Assembly: GCA_902617025.1 (NCBI GenBank)
Contig: CACMVB010000001.1
Location: forward strand, 124,001 to 188,000
Direction: 5' to 3'
DNA: 64,000 bases
DNA from: an uncultured Pelagibacteraceae bacterium
GTDB taxonomy: Bacteria > Pseudomonadota > Alphaproteobacteria > Pelagibacterales > Pelagibacteraceae
Below the pieces are notes generated by a model. The model had not been told where the DNA came from and ran no database searches. It saw nothing but the letters and a program-made list of their open reading frames with translations. Position numbers and translations under genes: made by a program. This document shows positions 18,569-28,571 of the stretch, one piece after another; the stretch's first letter is position 1; each line of letters starts with the position of its first letter.

Positions 18569-19873
18569 TTATTTTCCAAATTTTGTTTTTTTTATCAATG
18601 ACTCGTACTGAGAGCTCATTAATCTAGTTTGAACTTGAGTAACTGTATCCATTGCAACTACAACTACAATCAAAATCGAAGTTCCACCTAAATAAAATGG
18701 TATAGGATATTTTGCAATTAGAAATTCTGGCATTAGGCAAACAAATGTTAAATATAAAGAACCAACTGTTGTTAATCTTATTAAAATACTTTCTATGTAT
18801 TCGGCTGTTCTTTCGCCAGGCCTTATCCCGGGAATATATCCACCATATTTTCTCAAATTTTCAGCTGTTTCTTTTGGGTTAAAAACTATTGAAGTATAGA
18901 AAAAAGAAAAAAATATTATTCCAGAAGCATATAACAACATATAGAGTGGTTGACCTTGTGTGAACATTGAAGAAATCTTTAAAAAATTATCAGACTCTGC
19001 AAAACCAAAATTTGAGATAGTAATCGGTAGTAACAACAGTGCAGAGGCAAAAATTGCAGGAATAACACCTGCTGTATTTATTTTAAGAGGTAAATGAGAT
19101 GATTCTCCGCCATACATTTTATTACCTACTTGCCTTTTAGGATAGTTTATTAATATTTTTCTCATAGCTCTCTCAAAAAAAACAATGAATAAAACTGTTA
19201 ATATAACTAAAATAAATATCCCAACAATCATAAGCGCGGATAGAGCTCCAGTTCTTCCTAATTCAAAAGTAGAAGCAAGTGCTCTAGGTATTTCTGCCAC
19301 AATACCTGAAAAAATAATTAATGAAATTCCGTTACCAACGCCCCTTAGAGTAATTTGCTCTCCTAACCACATTAAAAAAGTCGTACCTGCAACTAAAGAA
19401 ATTGTTGTAATTATTTTAAATGACATGCCTGGTTCTATAACTAAATTACCAGCATTTTCTAAACCAACAGATACACCATAACCTTGGAGCGCAGCAATTA
19501 ACACTGTTCCATATCTAGTTATCTGAGTGATTTTTTTTCTACCAATCTCTCCTTGTTCTTTCAAACTTTTGAAATAATCAGAAACACCAGTTAACAATTG
19601 CACAATAATTGATGAGGATATGTAAGGCATTATTCCTAATGCAAATATTGCCATTCTCGTAACTGCGCCACCTGAAAACATGTTAAACATACCAAGTAAC
19701 CCCTTTTGGCTTGATGACATGATTTCTTTTAAAGCCTGTGGATCGATACCTGCTAACGGAACATAAGTTCCAAGTCTATAAACTATCAAAATTAAAATTG
19801 TGAAGAAAATTCTATTTTTTAAATCTTTTGCTTGGCTAAAAGCACCTGCTGTATTTAAAGATTCTGAGGACAT
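18569..19873 (-). CDS. secY: Protein translocase subunit SecY
   Basis: Central channel of the SecYEG translocon in the inner membrane. 434 aa with ten predicted membrane helices. Recognisable segments: YRLGTYVPLAGIDP (cytosolic start and TM1), LGIMPYISSSIIVQLL (TM2), GNGISLIIFSGI and the C-terminal GIRPGERTAEYIESIL loop that contacts SecA and the ribosome. It follows rplO by 2 bases; secE lies separately at 42,544. Confidence 0.98.
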   Translation of the reverse strand: MSSESLNTAGAFSQAKDLKNRIFFTILILIVYRLGTYVPLAGIDPQALKEIMSSSQKGLLGMFNMFSGGAVTRMAIFALGIMPYISSSIIVQLLTGVSDYFKSLKEQGEIGRKKITQITRYGTVLIAALQGYGVSVGLENAGNLVIEPGMSFKIITTISLVAGTTFLMWLGEQITLRGVGNGISLIIFSGIVAEIPRALASTFELGRTGALSALMIVGIFILVILTVLFIVFFERAMRKILINYPKRQVGNKMYGGESSHLPLKINTAGVIPAIFASALLLLPITISNFGFAESDNFLKISSMFTQGQPLYMLLYASGIIFFSFFYTSIVFNPKETAENLRKYGGYIPGIRPGERTAEYIESILIRLTTVGSLYLTFVCLMPEFLIAKYPIPFYLGGTSILIVVVVAMDTVTQVQTRLMSSQYESLIKKTKFGK

Positions 19874-19875
19874 AT

Positions 19876-20331
19876 TTATTTATTTTTAACTAAATTTAAT
19901 TTACCACCAGCTTTTTGAATTTTTTCTAAAGCCTGTTTTGAGGCAAAATCTGCTGTAATTTCAATATTTTTTTTTAACTCTCCACTTCCAAGTATTTTTA
20001 ATTTTGAACATTTTTTACCAATAAGTTTTTTTTCTTTCAAAATTTTTATATCAATTGTGTCTTTTATATTATTTTTTCCCTTCTCAATTATATTTTGAAT
20101 TTTTGATAAGTTTAAAATAGCAACATTTTTTTTATTTATTGATTTAAAACCTCTTTTAGGTAATCGTCTGTACAATGGCATTTGACCACCTTCAAAACTT
20201 TTAATCGCAACACCTGATCTTGATTTTTGACCCTTGTGACCACGAGAAGAAGTTTTTCCTCTTCCTGAACCAATTCCTCTACCTACTCTAATTTTTTTTT
20301 TATTTATTTTTGTTAAACTATTCAAATTCAT
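19876..20331 (-). CDS. rplO: 50S ribosomal protein L15
   Basis: L15 is a late-assembling large-subunit protein. The 151-aa sequence has the Gly/Arg-rich N-terminus (GRGIGSGRGKTSSRGHKGQK) and the MPLYRRLPKRGF motif. It directly follows rpsE with a 2-base gap. In most bacteria rpmD (L30) lies in this gap. Confidence 0.98.
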   Translation of the reverse strand: MNLNSLTKINKKKIRVGRGIGSGRGKTSSRGHKGQKSRSGVAIKSFEGGQMPLYRRLPKRGFKSINKKNVAILNLSKIQNIIEKGKNNIKDTIDIKILKEKKLIGKKCSKLKILGSGELKKNIEITADFASKQALEKIQKAGGKLNLVKNK

Positions 20332-20333
20332 TC

Positions 20334-20849
20334 TTAAGACTCCCTCTTTAAAATGATATCAGAAATTTTTTTACCTCTTAAAGCTGATAAATTTTTTGGT
20401 GATATTTGAGATCTCAAACCATTAATGCAAGCTTTGAGAACATTGTGTGGGTTAGCTGACCCAAGAGACTTGGCTACGACATCTTGAATTCCTATAACTT
20501 CACAAACAGATCTTATCGCACCACCAGCGATTATGCCAGTACCAGCAGGTGCGGCTCTTAAGAAAACTTTACCTGATCCATTTTTTCCCTTTACATCATG
20601 ATGCAAAGTTCTTCCATCTTTTAAAGAAATTTTAATTAAACTTCTTTTCGCAACTTCAGTAGCCTTTTTTATTGCATCAGGCACTTGTTTTGATTTTCCT
20701 TGACCAATACCTATTGACCCTTTTTGATTTCCAACAACTACTAAAGCTGCAAATCCAAATCTTCTACCTCCTTTAACAACTTTTGTAATTCTATTAATTG
20801 CTACAAGTTTCTCTTTAATATCGCTTTCTATTTTTTTGTTTTCGCTCAT
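20334..20849 (-). CDS. rpsE: 30S ribosomal protein S5
   Basis: S5 lines the mRNA entry site and affects decoding accuracy. It is 171 aa with the N-terminal double-stranded-RNA-binding-like domain ([23 protein letters not shown]) and the C-terminal domain ([21 protein letters not shown]). Followed directly by rplO. Confidence 0.98.
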   Translation of the reverse strand: MSENKKIESDIKEKLVAINRITKVVKGGRRFGFAALVVVGNQKGSIGIGQGKSKQVPDAIKKATEVAKRSLIKISLKDGRTLHHDVKGKNGSGKVFLRAAPAGTGIIAGGAIRSVCEVIGIQDVVAKSLGSANPHNVLKACINGLRSQISPKNLSALRGKKISDIILKRES

Positions 20850-20850
20850 T

Positions 20851-21204
20851 TTAAAATTTTAATCCATTTTTTCTTAAAGTTTCAGCAAAAGCTTTAACTC
20901 GACCGTGATATTTATGTTCACCCCTGTCAAAGTATACTTTTGTAATTTTTTTTTCTATAGCTCTTTTTGCTAAAATTTCACCAATTAAATTTGATTTATC
21001 AATTTTTTTAACTTTTTTAAGTTTTAAATCTTTTTCGACAGAGGATGCAGAAACTAAAGTAATTTTTTGTTTATCATCAATAATTTGAGCTGAAATATTT
21101 TTTAGTGATTTACTAACAGTTACCCTAAATCTATCAAAGCTAACGTCCTTTAACCTTTTTCTATTTCTTAATTTCCTTTTAATTTTATTATTTAACTTTT
21201 TCAT
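20851..21204 (-). CDS. rplR: 50S ribosomal protein L18
   Basis: L18 binds 5S rRNA in the central protuberance. It is 117 aa, the normal length, ending with [19 protein letters not shown], a typical L18 C-terminus. The N-terminus is very basic. The ATG shares a base with the rplF stop. Confidence 0.97.
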   Translation of the reverse strand: MKKLNNKIKRKLRNRKRLKDVSFDRFRVTVSKSLKNISAQIIDDKQKITLVSASSVEKDLKLKKVKKIDKSNLIGEILAKRAIEKKITKVYFDRGEHKYHGRVKAFAETLRKNGLKF

Positions 21205-21746
21205 TATTTTTTCTTACCCTCTTTTCTTAGTACAAATTGACCTTTTTCTTTTATGCCTTTTGCTTTGTATGGCTCTACAGGTTTAAGACTTTTTATGTCT
21301 GCAGCAATCTTGGATACAAGTTCTTTATCAACGCCATTAATCTTTATAATTGTTTGTTTTTCAACTGTGATTTTTATTTCTTTAGGTATATTAAAATCTA
21401 CATCATGGCTAAAACCAATTTGTAAATTTAATTTTTGTCCCTTTAAATTTGCTCTAAAACCAACCCCATTTAGTTCAAGAATTTTTTCGTGACCAACTGA
21501 AACTCCTTTCACTGCGTTATCTATTAAACTCCTATAGGTACCCCACATAACAGATGTCTTTTTATCAACTTTTTTTTCTAAAGGTAATAATTGAAATTTA
21601 CTTTCAGTTAATTTTGATGAGAAAATTTTATCATTAATTGATAGTTTTTTTGTTCCTTTTGGCCCAGTGATAGTTAAATTTGATCCTTCTATCTTTATTG
21701 AAGAGTCCTTAGGTATCATTATATTTTTTTTTCCAATTTTCGACAT
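21204..21746 (-). CDS. rplF: 50S ribosomal protein L6
   Basis: L6 lies near the factor-binding site at the base of the L7/L12 stalk. 180 aa with the two L6 repeats; the second ends in [22 protein letters not shown], the family signature region (residues about 152-173). One-base overlaps on both sides indicate coupled translation. Confidence 0.97.
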   Translation of the reverse strand: MSKIGKKNIMIPKDSSIKIEGSNLTITGPKGTKKLSINDKIFSSKLTESKFQLLPLEKKVDKKTSVMWGTYRSLIDNAVKGVSVGHEKILELNGVGFRANLKGQKLNLQIGFSHDVDFNIPKEIKITVEKQTIIKINGVDKELVSKIAADIKSLKPVEPYKAKGIKEKGQFVLRKEGKKK

Positions 21747-22144
21747 TAAAAAACCTTACAAATTACCTCACCGCCAATATTATTTTTTCTAGCTTCAACA
21801 TCGCTCATTACTCCTTTCGGAGTTGATAAAATGGCTATACCAAGTCCATTCATTACCCTAGGTATACTAGACGCTCTTGAATAAACTCTTCTGCCTGGTT
21901 TTGAAATTCTTTTTATTTCTTTAATTACTGGATCACCTTCATAGTATTTTAATGTTATTTTCAAATTTAACTTATTATTTTCTGATTTAGATACAAAAAA
22001 ATCCTTAATATACCCTTCACTTTTTAAAATCTCTAAAATATTTTTTCTAAAATTTGATGAAGGTATTTCTATAGAATTCAAGGATCTCATCTGACCGTTT
22101 CTTATTCTTGAAAACATATCTCCTATAGGGTCTGTAAGTGTCAT
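21746..22144 (-). CDS. rpsH: 30S ribosomal protein S8
   Basis: S8 binds helix 21 of 16S rRNA and, in E. coli, represses the spc operon by binding near rplE. It is 132 aa. MTLTDPIGDMFSRIRNG opens the protein and GIAILSTPKGVMSDVEARKN closes it, both typical. No obvious S8-like target could be assigned near rplE by eye. Confidence 0.98.
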   Translation of the reverse strand: MTLTDPIGDMFSRIRNGQMRSLNSIEIPSSNFRKNILEILKSEGYIKDFFVSKSENNKLNLKITLKYYEGDPVIKEIKRISKPGRRVYSRASSIPRVMNGLGIAILSTPKGVMSDVEARKNNIGGEVICKVF

Positions 22145-22151
22145 AATCCTC

Positions 22152-22457
22152 CTACCAACTTGATTTAGTTATTCCAGGAATTTTACCAGAAGATGCCATA
22201 TCTCTGAGTGCAATTCTTGATATTCTTAATTTTCTATATACACCGTGAGGTCTGCCTGAAACCTCACATCTGTTTCTGACTCTAATTTTTGCAGAATTTT
22301 TTGGTAATTTATTTAATTTTAACTGAGCTTCAAACCTCTCTGAGAGTTCTAACTTCTTATTTTTAATAATTTTCTTTAATGCAGCACGTTTTTTTTCAAA
22401 TTTTTTCACTAATTTCATCCTCTTTAAATTTTTTTGTATTGCGCTAGTTTTTGCCAT
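22152..22457 (-). CDS. rpsN: 30S ribosomal protein S14
   Basis: S14 of the small-subunit head. At 101 aa it is the long, zinc-free type: there is no CxxC pair, and the C-terminus reads RCEVSGRPHGVYRKLRISRI. It lies between rplE and rpsH in the standard spc order. Confidence 0.98.
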   Translation of the reverse strand: MAKTSAIQKNLKRMKLVKKFEKKRAALKKIIKNKKLELSERFEAQLKLNKLPKNSAKIRVRNRCEVSGRPHGVYRKLRISRIALRDMASSGKIPGITKSSW

Positions 22458-22465
22458 TTATTACC

Positions 22466-23017
22466 TCAGTTTTTATTGTTAATTGGAAAATTGAATTCTT
22501 TTAATAACTCAAAAGTTCCAAATTGATTTTTACTATTTGTTACAATTGTAATGTCTAGTCCTCTAATTTTATCTACTTTATCAAAATTCACTTCTGGAAA
22601 AATAATATGTTCTTTTATTCCAAATGAATAATTGTTTGATTTGTCTATACCCTTAGACGATAAACCTCTAAAATCTTTTATTCTAGGCAAAGCAATATTT
22701 ATTAATCTATCAATAAATTCGTACATTTTGTAAGAACGTAAAGTAACTTTAATTCCTGCGCTAGATCCTTTTCTTGTTTTAAAATTTGATATAGATTTTT
22801 TAAATTTGGTAATTATAGGTTTTTGACCAGAAATTGATGCCATATCATCCATGCAAGATTTGAGTTTTTTCCCATCAGATGCATCTTCTCCAAGTCCCAT
22901 ATTCAAAATTACTTTTAAAATCTTAGGAACTTCATGTTTATTCTTACACGATAATTTATTCATTAATTTAACTACTATTTCTTTTTCATAATTTGTTTTT
23001 AATCGTGCTGTCATCAT
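22466..23017 (-). CDS. rplE: 50S ribosomal protein L5
   Basis: L5 binds 5S rRNA and contacts P-site tRNA. The protein is 183 aa (or 182 from the second of two adjacent ATGs). Motifs: VPKILKVILNMGLGE, GQKPIITKFKKSIS and GLDITIVTNSKN. The start shares a base with the rplX stop. Confidence 0.98.
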   Translation of the reverse strand: MMTARLKTNYEKEIVVKLMNKLSCKNKHEVPKILKVILNMGLGEDASDGKKLKSCMDDMASISGQKPIITKFKKSISNFKTRKGSSAGIKVTLRSYKMYEFIDRLINIALPRIKDFRGLSSKGIDKSNNYSFGIKEHIIFPEVNFDKVDKIRGLDITIVTNSKNQFGTFELLKEFNFPINNKN

Positions 23018-23259
23018 TAGTTACCTTTCTTTTTATTTTTTTTTTCATCCAAATTTTTAATATTTGATTGGTGAATAAAGCTCTCTTTGGATATTATTCC
23101 ACCTTTATTTTCTTTAGTAGGTTTAACATGTCTTTTGATCATGCCTATAGATTTTATTTTCACCTTATTTAATTTTTTATTTATTTCCAAAATTTCTCCT
23201 GTTTTCCCTTTGTCTTTTCCATAAATAATTTTTACCTGAGTTCCTTTTTTAAGTATCAT
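23017..23259 (-). CDS. rplX: 50S ribosomal protein L24
   Basis: L24 initiates large-subunit assembly. The start is set at the ATG at 23259, giving MILKKGTQVKIIYGKDKG with the KOW motif and 80 aa. A strong Shine-Dalgarno GGAGG lies about 10 bases upstream inside the last codons of rplN. The longer open frame to 23280 would add seven residues within rplN and is less likely. The protein is shorter than many L24 proteins (about 100 aa). Confidence 0.95.
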   Translation of the reverse strand: MILKKGTQVKIIYGKDKGKTGEILEINKKLNKVKIKSIGMIKRHVKPTKENKGGIISKESFIHQSNIKNLDEKKNKKKGN

Positions 23260-23260
23260 T

Positions 23261-23629
23261 TTATAGTACCTCCGGAGCAAGCGAAATTATTTTTGTATGA
23301 CCTTTAGATCTAAGTTCTCTTGTAACAGGTCCAAATATTCTTGTGCCAATTGGTTCGCCTTTATCATCTGTTAGAACAACTGCGTTGTTATCAAACTGAA
23401 CTTTAGAACCGTCATTTCTATAAATTTCTTTTCGTGTCCTTACTACTACAGCTTTATGAACAGCTCCTTTTTTAACTTTTCCTTTAGGTATTGCATCCTT
23501 AACACTTATAACAATTATATCACCAACTGCTGCGTACCTTCTCTTTGAACCTCCGAGAACTTTAATACACTCCACTCTTCTAGCTCCTGTATTATCTGCA
23601 ACCTGTAATTCAGTTTGTATTTGTATCAT
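23261..23629 (-). CDS. rplN: 50S ribosomal protein L14
   Basis: L14 lies at the subunit interface. From the ATG at 23629 the protein is 122 aa, exactly the family length, starting [18 protein letters not shown]. An in-frame upstream extension to 23647 lies inside rpsQ and is rejected. The chosen ATG forms an ATGA overlap with the rpsQ stop. Confidence 0.97.
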   Translation of the reverse strand: MIQIQTELQVADNTGARRVECIKVLGGSKRRYAAVGDIIVISVKDAIPKGKVKKGAVHKAVVVRTRKEIYRNDGSKVQFDNNAVVLTDDKGEPIGTRIFGPVTRELRSKGHTKIISLAPEVL

Positions 23630-23856
23630 TTCTCTAACACCTGCCAAGTTTTCTTTTTTGAAATTGGTTTAGACTCAATAATCGAAACTTTTTCTCCCTC
23701 TTTAAATTTATTTTTCTCATCATGAGCATGATATTTTTTAGATCTTTTAATAATTTTCTCATAAAATGGGTGTTTAAATTTCCTTGTAACCTCCACAACT
23801 ATAGTTTTGTTATTCTTAGCGCTTACAACAGTCCCTTTTAATATTTTTTTTGTCAT
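23626..23856 (-). CDS. rpsQ: 30S ribosomal protein S17
   Basis: S17 is a primary 16S rRNA-binding OB-fold protein. The 76-aa sequence has [20 protein letters not shown] and the [26 protein letters not shown] region (residues about 41-67). It has 4-base ATGA overlaps with rpmC upstream and rplN downstream. Confidence 0.97.
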   Translation of the reverse strand: MTKKILKGTVVSAKNNKTIVVEVTRKFKHPFYEKIIKRSKKYHAHDEKNKFKEGEKVSIIESKPISKKKTWQVLEK

Positions 23857-24041
23857 TTTGAGTTTTTAATTGTTGTATTTAATCTAGCTATATCTTTTTT
23901 AATTAATCTGTATTGAGCAGGATTATTTACTTGATTATTAATTTTTTTAAACCTTATGTTAAATAAATCTTTTTTGAGCATAATAATTTTTTTCTCTGCT
24001 TGATCTTTGGTTAACTTTTTATTTTCTTTTTTTTTAGCCAT
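23853..24041 (-). CDS. rpmC: 50S ribosomal protein L29
   Basis: L29 sits at the tunnel exit and helps dock SRP and trigger factor. It is a short two-helix protein of 62 aa, very lysine-rich, with the family C-terminal pattern [12 protein letters not shown]. It lies between rplP and rpsQ, as standard. Confidence 0.93.
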   Translation of the reverse strand: MAKKKENKKLTKDQAEKKIIMLKKDLFNIRFKKINNQVNNPAQYRLIKKDIARLNTTIKNSK

Positions 24042-24043
24042 AA

Positions 24044-24448
24044 TTATCTTTTTATAAATTTTGTTTTTATCGGTAATTTCGCTGAAGCTTTGTACAAAGC
24101 TTCTCTTGCTATTTCCTCACTCACACCATCTATTTCAAATATAATTCTTCCTGGTTTTACTCTACATGCATAATATTCAGGGGAGCCCTTACCTTTACCC
24201 ATTCTTACCTCTGTAGGTTTTTTTGAAACCGGTATATTAGGAAAAATCCTTGTCCAAACCTTTCCAGTTCTTTTCATATATCTTGTTAGGGCTACCCTAG
24301 CTGCTTCAATTTGCTTACCAATAACTCTATCTGGCTGAACTGCTTTTAATCCAAACTGTCCATAATTTAATTTAACAGCTCTTGAAGCTTTACCATGAAT
24401 TCTTCCTTTAAAAGCTTTTCTAAATTTAGTTCTGACTGGTTGAAGCAT
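24044..24448 (-). CDS. rplP: 50S ribosomal protein L16
   Basis: L16 helps position A-site tRNA and contacts antibiotic-binding sites in 23S rRNA. 134 aa, starting [17 protein letters not shown] and including [21 protein letters not shown]. The canonical start at 24448 means it overlaps the end of rpsC by 23 bases, an unusually long overlap for this cluster. Confidence 0.97.
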   Translation of the reverse strand: MLQPVRTKFRKAFKGRIHGKASRAVKLNYGQFGLKAVQPDRVIGKQIEAARVALTRYMKRTGKVWTRIFPNIPVSKKPTEVRMGKGKGSPEYYACRVKPGRIIFEIDGVSEEIAREALYKASAKLPIKTKFIKR

Positions 24449-25112
24449 TTTTCACCCTTTCTTTTTTTTCTTTTTCAACATCTTTTGCCATTAATTCACC
24501 TTTATAAATCCATACCTTAACACCAATAATTCCGTAAGTAGTTAAAGCTTCAGCAAAACCATAATCAATATCTGCTCGTAATGTATGAGAAGGTATACTT
24601 CCTTCTCTTAGCCACTCTGTTCTAGCTATTTCATTTCCTGCCAATCTACCGCTTAACATTACTTTTATGCCTTTTGCATTTAGTCTCATTGCAGATTGCA
24701 TCGCTCTCTTCATTGCTCTTCTGTATGCTACTCTTTTAACTAATTGTTGAGCTATATTTTCTGCGACTAAACTTGAATTGAGCTCAGGTTTTTTGATTTC
24801 TTTAATATTAACATTTACTTCGCTTTCAGTTATTTTCATTATACTTTTTTTTATTTTTTCAATATCGGCACCTTTTTTTCCAATTACAAATCCTGGTCTA
24901 GAAGTGTGTATTGAAACAGTGCATTTTTTTGATGATCTCTCAATAATAATTTCTGAAACACCAGAATTTTGAATATTCTTCTTAATAAATTTTCTTATTT
25001 TAAAATCTTCAATCAAATATTTACCAAAATCTTTTTTTTTAGCAAACCAAGTGGAATCCCATCCTCTGTTTACGCCTAATCTTAATCCTATAGGGTTGAT
25101 TTTTTGTCCCAT
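24426..25112 (-). CDS. rpsC: 30S ribosomal protein S3
   Basis: S3 forms part of the mRNA entry channel. It is 228 aa with the [20 protein letters not shown] start, a KH domain ([17 protein letters not shown]) and the C-terminal S3 domain ([20 protein letters not shown]). The last 23 bases are shared with the start of rplP in another frame. Confidence 0.98.
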   Translation of the reverse strand: MGQKINPIGLRLGVNRGWDSTWFAKKKDFGKYLIEDFKIRKFIKKNIQNSGVSEIIIERSSKKCTVSIHTSRPGFVIGKKGADIEKIKKSIMKITESEVNVNIKEIKKPELNSSLVAENIAQQLVKRVAYRRAMKRAMQSAMRLNAKGIKVMLSGRLAGNEIARTEWLREGSIPSHTLRADIDYGFAEALTTYGIIGVKVWIYKGELMAKDVEKEKKERVKNASTSQN

Positions 25113-25486
25113 TATTTTTTTACCTTTTGTTTAATTTCTTTTTTTTCTTCAAGGATAATTGTAATTCTACTAAACGGTTTTTTTATAGGGCTAGCTCTAC
25201 CTTTGGCTCTTGGTCTAAATCTTTTCATTACCAGAGATTTTCCAACATATGCCTCCTTGATGAATAAGTTATCTATATCAAGTTGATTATTATTTTCTGC
25301 ATTAGAAATAGCGGATTTTACAGTTTTGCTTACGTCGTTAGCGATTTTTTTTCTAGTAAATTGTAAATCTCTTAAAGCAATATCTGCTTTTTTTCCTTTG
25401 ATAAAGTTACAAACTAATGCAAGTTTTCTTGGACTCGTCCTTACGTTCTTATTAATTGCTTTTACTTGTAAATTGTTTTTTTCCAT
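25112..25486 (-). CDS. rplV: 50S ribosomal protein L22
   Basis: L22 lines the peptide exit tunnel with its beta-hairpin. 124 aa; [18 protein letters not shown] near the N-terminus and [20 protein letters not shown] in the hairpin/C-terminal part are diagnostic. One-base overlaps with rpsS and rpsC. The C-terminal tail is lysine-rich. Confidence 0.97.
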   Translation of the reverse strand: MEKNNLQVKAINKNVRTSPRKLALVCNFIKGKKADIALRDLQFTRKKIANDVSKTVKSAISNAENNNQLDIDNLFIKEAYVGKSLVMKRFRPRAKGRASPIKKPFSRITIILEEKKEIKQKVKK

Positions 25487-25800
25487 TATTTTTTATCTCC
25501 TGGTGAAGATTTTTCTGGTTCAGCTGCAGCTGCTTTTTTATCAGCAGGCGTATGACCTTTAAATGATCTTGTTGGTGCGAATTCCCCTAGTTTGTGTCCA
25601 ACCATTTCCTCCGAAATTGTAATTGGTATGAAAGATTTTCCGTTATGAATTGCAAAACTATGTCCTACAAAATCTGGTATGATTGTTGAGTTTCTTGACC
25701 ATGTTTTAATAGGTTTTTTATTCGGTGATGCTTTAAGCTTATCTATCTTTTTTAATAAACTCGGATGAACAAATGGTCCTTTCCAAACAGATCTAGTCAT
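25486..25800 (-). CDS. rpsS: 30S ribosomal protein S19
   Basis: S19 of the small-subunit head, paired with S13. The body [18 protein letters not shown] through [12 protein letters not shown] is standard. The last 15 residues are an Ala/Lys/Glu-rich extension, giving 104 aa against about 92. One-base overlaps on both sides. Confidence 0.97.
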   Translation of the reverse strand: MTRSVWKGPFVHPSLLKKIDKLKASPNKKPIKTWSRNSTIIPDFVGHSFAIHNGKSFIPITISEEMVGHKLGEFAPTRSFKGHTPADKKAAAAEPEKSSPGDKK

Positions 25801-26633
25801 TATTTATTTCTCTTCTTTCTTCTTGTTAAAATCAACTTATCGCTTCTTTTTGGTCTTCTAGTTTTTAAACCTTTTGCTGATTGACCCCAAGGAGAGACCG
25901 GGCTTCTTCCGCCAGAAGTTTTTCCTTCCCCACCACCGTGTGGATGATCTACAGGATTCATAGCTACACCTCTTGTTTGTGGTCTTTTACCTCTCCACCT
26001 ATTTCTTCCTGCTTTTCCTATCTTAATATTTTTTTGATCTGGATTAGATACAACTCCAATGGTTGCTAAGCACGAACTATTAACCTTTCTCATCTCTCCA
26101 GAACCGAGTTTCAAAATCGCATAGTCACCGTCATATCCAGATAAAATAACCGAAGAACCCGCCGATCTAGCTAATTTTGCCCCATTTCCAGGAATTAATT
26201 CAACATTATGAAGCGAAGTACCTGGAGGTATATCTTTTAGTTCTAGAGAATTACCTGTTCTTATCTCTACTTTTTTTCCAGCCTCGATAATATCTCCAAC
26301 TTTTAAACCTTGTGGGCAAATAATATATTTTTTTTCATTATCTTTATAATTTATTAATGCAATATGAGCAGTTCTATTAGGATCATACTCAATCCTTTCA
26401 ACTGTTCCTGGAACATTCTTTTTCTTTCTATAAAAATCTATTATTCTATACTTGTGCTTCGATCCGCCCCCTATATGTCTAGAAGTTATCCTTCCATTAT
26501 TATTTCTACCACCAGTGAAATTTTGACCTTTCGTAAGAGGTTTGTAAGGAGCTCCTTTCCACAAACTGCTTTTATCCAATACAACGGTGCCCCTGGTTGA
26601 TTTTGTATATGGTTTAAAAGTTTTTAGTCCCAT
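25800..26633 (-). CDS. rplB: 50S ribosomal protein L2
   Basis: L2 is required for subunit association and peptidyl transfer. It is 277 aa, including the signature near residues 215-235 ([20 protein letters not shown]) with the conserved His. It lies between rplW and rpsS in the S10 order. Confidence 0.99.
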   Translation of the reverse strand: MGLKTFKPYTKSTRGTVVLDKSSLWKGAPYKPLTKGQNFTGGRNNNGRITSRHIGGGSKHKYRIIDFYRKKKNVPGTVERIEYDPNRTAHIALINYKDNEKKYIICPQGLKVGDIIEAGKKVEIRTGNSLELKDIPPGTSLHNVELIPGNGAKLARSAGSSVILSGYDGDYAILKLGSGEMRKVNSSCLATIGVVSNPDQKNIKIGKAGRNRWRGKRPQTRGVAMNPVDHPHGGGEGKTSGGRSPVSPWGQSAKGLKTRRPKRSDKLILTRRKKRNK

Positions 26634-26635
26634 AA

Positions 26636-26929
26636 TTATATTCCAGTTGTAAGATCAATACTTTGACCTTTTTTTAATGTGATTATAGCTTTTTTGTAAC
26701 CACTTTTATAAGATTTTTTTCCTTGTTTCATTTTAAGTTTTGTTTTTTGATTAATTATATTTACTTTTATAACATTTACTTTAAACAGTTTTTCAATATT
26801 TTTTTTGATAGTTTTTTTGTTAGCTTTTTCGTGAACTTTAAACACAGTCTTATTTTGATCTGAGAGTATAGTTGCTTTCTCAGTAATTATTGGATGTCTG
26901 ATAGAGTCTATAAAATTAATTTTTTTCAT
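26636..26929 (-). CDS. rplW: 50S ribosomal protein L23
   Basis: L23 sits at the exit tunnel and is the docking site for trigger factor and SRP. 97 aa, with RHPIITEKATIL near residue 11 and FKVHEKANKKTIKKNIEKLF in the middle. It overlaps the end of rplD by 14 bases. Confidence 0.97.
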   Translation of the reverse strand: MKKINFIDSIRHPIITEKATILSDQNKTVFKVHEKANKKTIKKNIEKLFKVNVIKVNIINQKTKLKMKQGKKSYKSGYKKAIITLKKGQSIDLTTGI

Positions 26930-27551
26930 TGAGGATCCTATCTTGAATTTTTTTAACGGAAGATGAAGTTATGATTAAATTTTTAAATTTAAAAATATCA
27001 TAAATATTTGCTCCTTCTTCTTTAATAAGTTTTAAATTTTTAATGTTTCTAGCTGACCTATTTATATTTTTAAGTGAGCCAGCATCAGAAATAATTAGTA
27101 CATTTGATAATTTGTTTTTTTGTAAAAATTTATTAAAATCTTTTGTTTTTTTTATTTCCTTTTTAACATCAGCTAGGATATAGAGGCTGTTGTCTTTATT
27201 TTTCTTCGAAAGCGTTTGGGCTAAAGCTAATTTTCTTACTTTTTTATTTATTTTTTTTATCTTATATTTAGAACCTTTGGGACCATGTGCTACACCCCCA
27301 CCTACAAATATTGGTGCTTTTTTACTAGCATGCCTAGCACCACCGCTGCCTTTTTGGGCAATTATTTTTTTTGTAGAACCTTTAATTTGATTTCTTTGTT
27401 TTGTTTTGGCAATTCTTGGTTTTAAATGATTAAGCTGCCAATCTATAACAAATTTAATTAGTTTATAATTAATCTTTAATTTCACTAATTTATCATTAAG
27501 CTCGATTGTAGAGTCTTTTGATCCATCAATATTAAGAATAGGAAACTTCAT
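26916..27551 (-). CDS. rplD: 50S ribosomal protein L4
   Basis: L4 lines the exit tunnel. In E. coli it also represses the S10 operon. 211 aa, with the tunnel-loop segment (QKGSGGARHASKKAPIFVGG and GPKGSKYKIKKINKKVRK, residues about 70-105) and the LIISDAGSLKNINRSARNI region near residue 155. It starts directly after rplC. Confidence 0.97.
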   Translation of the reverse strand: MKFPILNIDGSKDSTIELNDKLVKLKINYKLIKFVIDWQLNHLKPRIAKTKQRNQIKGSTKKIIAQKGSGGARHASKKAPIFVGGGVAHGPKGSKYKIKKINKKVRKLALAQTLSKKNKDNSLYILADVKKEIKKTKDFNKFLQKNKLSNVLIISDAGSLKNINRSARNIKNLKLIKEEGANIYDIFKFKNLIITSSSVKKIQDRILNEKN

Positions 27552-28256
27552 TTATTTTTTACCTTTCTTGGAAACAGCTTCTTTTACTTTAGCTTCATGT
27601 TTTTCTTTAATAGTTTTGCGCGTTACTTTTTTTATAGATCCCCGTAATAAAACAGTAGAGTTTTTTGAGCCAGGTATTGAACCTTTTAAATAAAGTAAAC
27701 TATTTTCTATATCTGATTTTATTATTTCTAAATTCAACATTGTTCGATTTTTGTCACCCATGTGACCTGCCATTTTTTTTCCCTTAAATACTTTTCCAGG
27801 GTCTTGTCTTTGACCAGTTGATCCATGAGATCTGTGAGATACAGAAACACCATGAGAAGCTCTTAGTCCTCCAAAGTTCCATCTTTTCATAACTCCAGCG
27901 AAACCTTTACCAATTGTTCTTGATCTTACATCTAAAAATTTATTATCTTTAAATATTTCTAACCCCAATTCATTTCCCTCTTTGTAATTTTCTGTATTTT
28001 CTACTCTAAATTCTTTCAATATTTTTTTTGGTTCTGTATTTTTTTTAGAAAAATATCCCTTCATTTGTTTTGACAATTTAGAATTTTTAAGTTTAAAGAA
28101 GCCAATTTTAATAGCATTATAGCCTCTTTTTTCTTTGTTAATTACATCTAACACTCTGCCTTTTTCGACTTTTATAACTGTAACTGGGACAGACTGGCCT
28201 GTATCTATAAATTCTCTTGTCATACCAATTTTTGTTCCTAATAATCCAATGCTCAT
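27552..28256 (-). CDS. rplC: 50S ribosomal protein L3
   Basis: L3 is one of the earliest large-subunit assembly proteins. 234 aa, starting MSIGLLGTKIGMTREFID. The conserved loop GRRGSTGQ-type region reads SHGSTGQRQDPGKVFKGKKM (near residue 143). The C-terminus carries about 20 extra Lys/Glu-rich residues. Confidence 0.98.
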   Translation of the reverse strand: MSIGLLGTKIGMTREFIDTGQSVPVTVIKVEKGRVLDVINKEKRGYNAIKIGFFKLKNSKLSKQMKGYFSKKNTEPKKILKEFRVENTENYKEGNELGLEIFKDNKFLDVRSRTIGKGFAGVMKRWNFGGLRASHGVSVSHRSHGSTGQRQDPGKVFKGKKMAGHMGDKNRTMLNLEIIKSDIENSLLYLKGSIPGSKNSTVLLRGSIKKVTRKTIKEKHEAKVKEAVSKKGKK

Positions 28257-28259
28257 AAT

Positions 28260-28568
28260 CTATATTTTTATCTCTATGTCTACTCCTGAGGCTAAGTCTA
28301 GTTTCATAAGAGCTTCTACTGTTTGAGGTGTTGGCTCAATAATATCTATTAATCTTTTATGTGTCCTAGACTCAAATTGTTCTCTACTTTTTTTATCTAT
28401 ATGCGGAGATCTCAATACCGTATATCTTTCTATCCGAGTAGGTAATGGTATTGGTCCTTTTACTTGTGCACCTGTCCTCTTTGCTGTGTTTACTATTTCC
28501 TCTGTAGATAAATCTAGTATCTTATTATCATAGGCCTTTAAATGAATTCTTATATTTTGATTTTCCAT
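28260..28568 (-). CDS. rpsJ: 30S ribosomal protein S10
   Basis: S10 of the small-subunit head, also the transcription-antitermination factor NusE. 102 aa; [20 protein letters not shown] and [18 protein letters not shown] are diagnostic. It follows fusA by 3 bases without a separate leader. So the S10 genes appear to be read through from the str genes, and tuf is not in its usual place between fusA and rpsJ. Confidence 0.98.
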   Translation of the reverse strand: MENQNIRIHLKAYDNKILDLSTEEIVNTAKRTGAQVKGPIPLPTRIERYTVLRSPHIDKKSREQFESRTHKRLIDIIEPTPQTVEALMKLDLASGVDIEIKI

Positions 28569-28571
28569 AAA

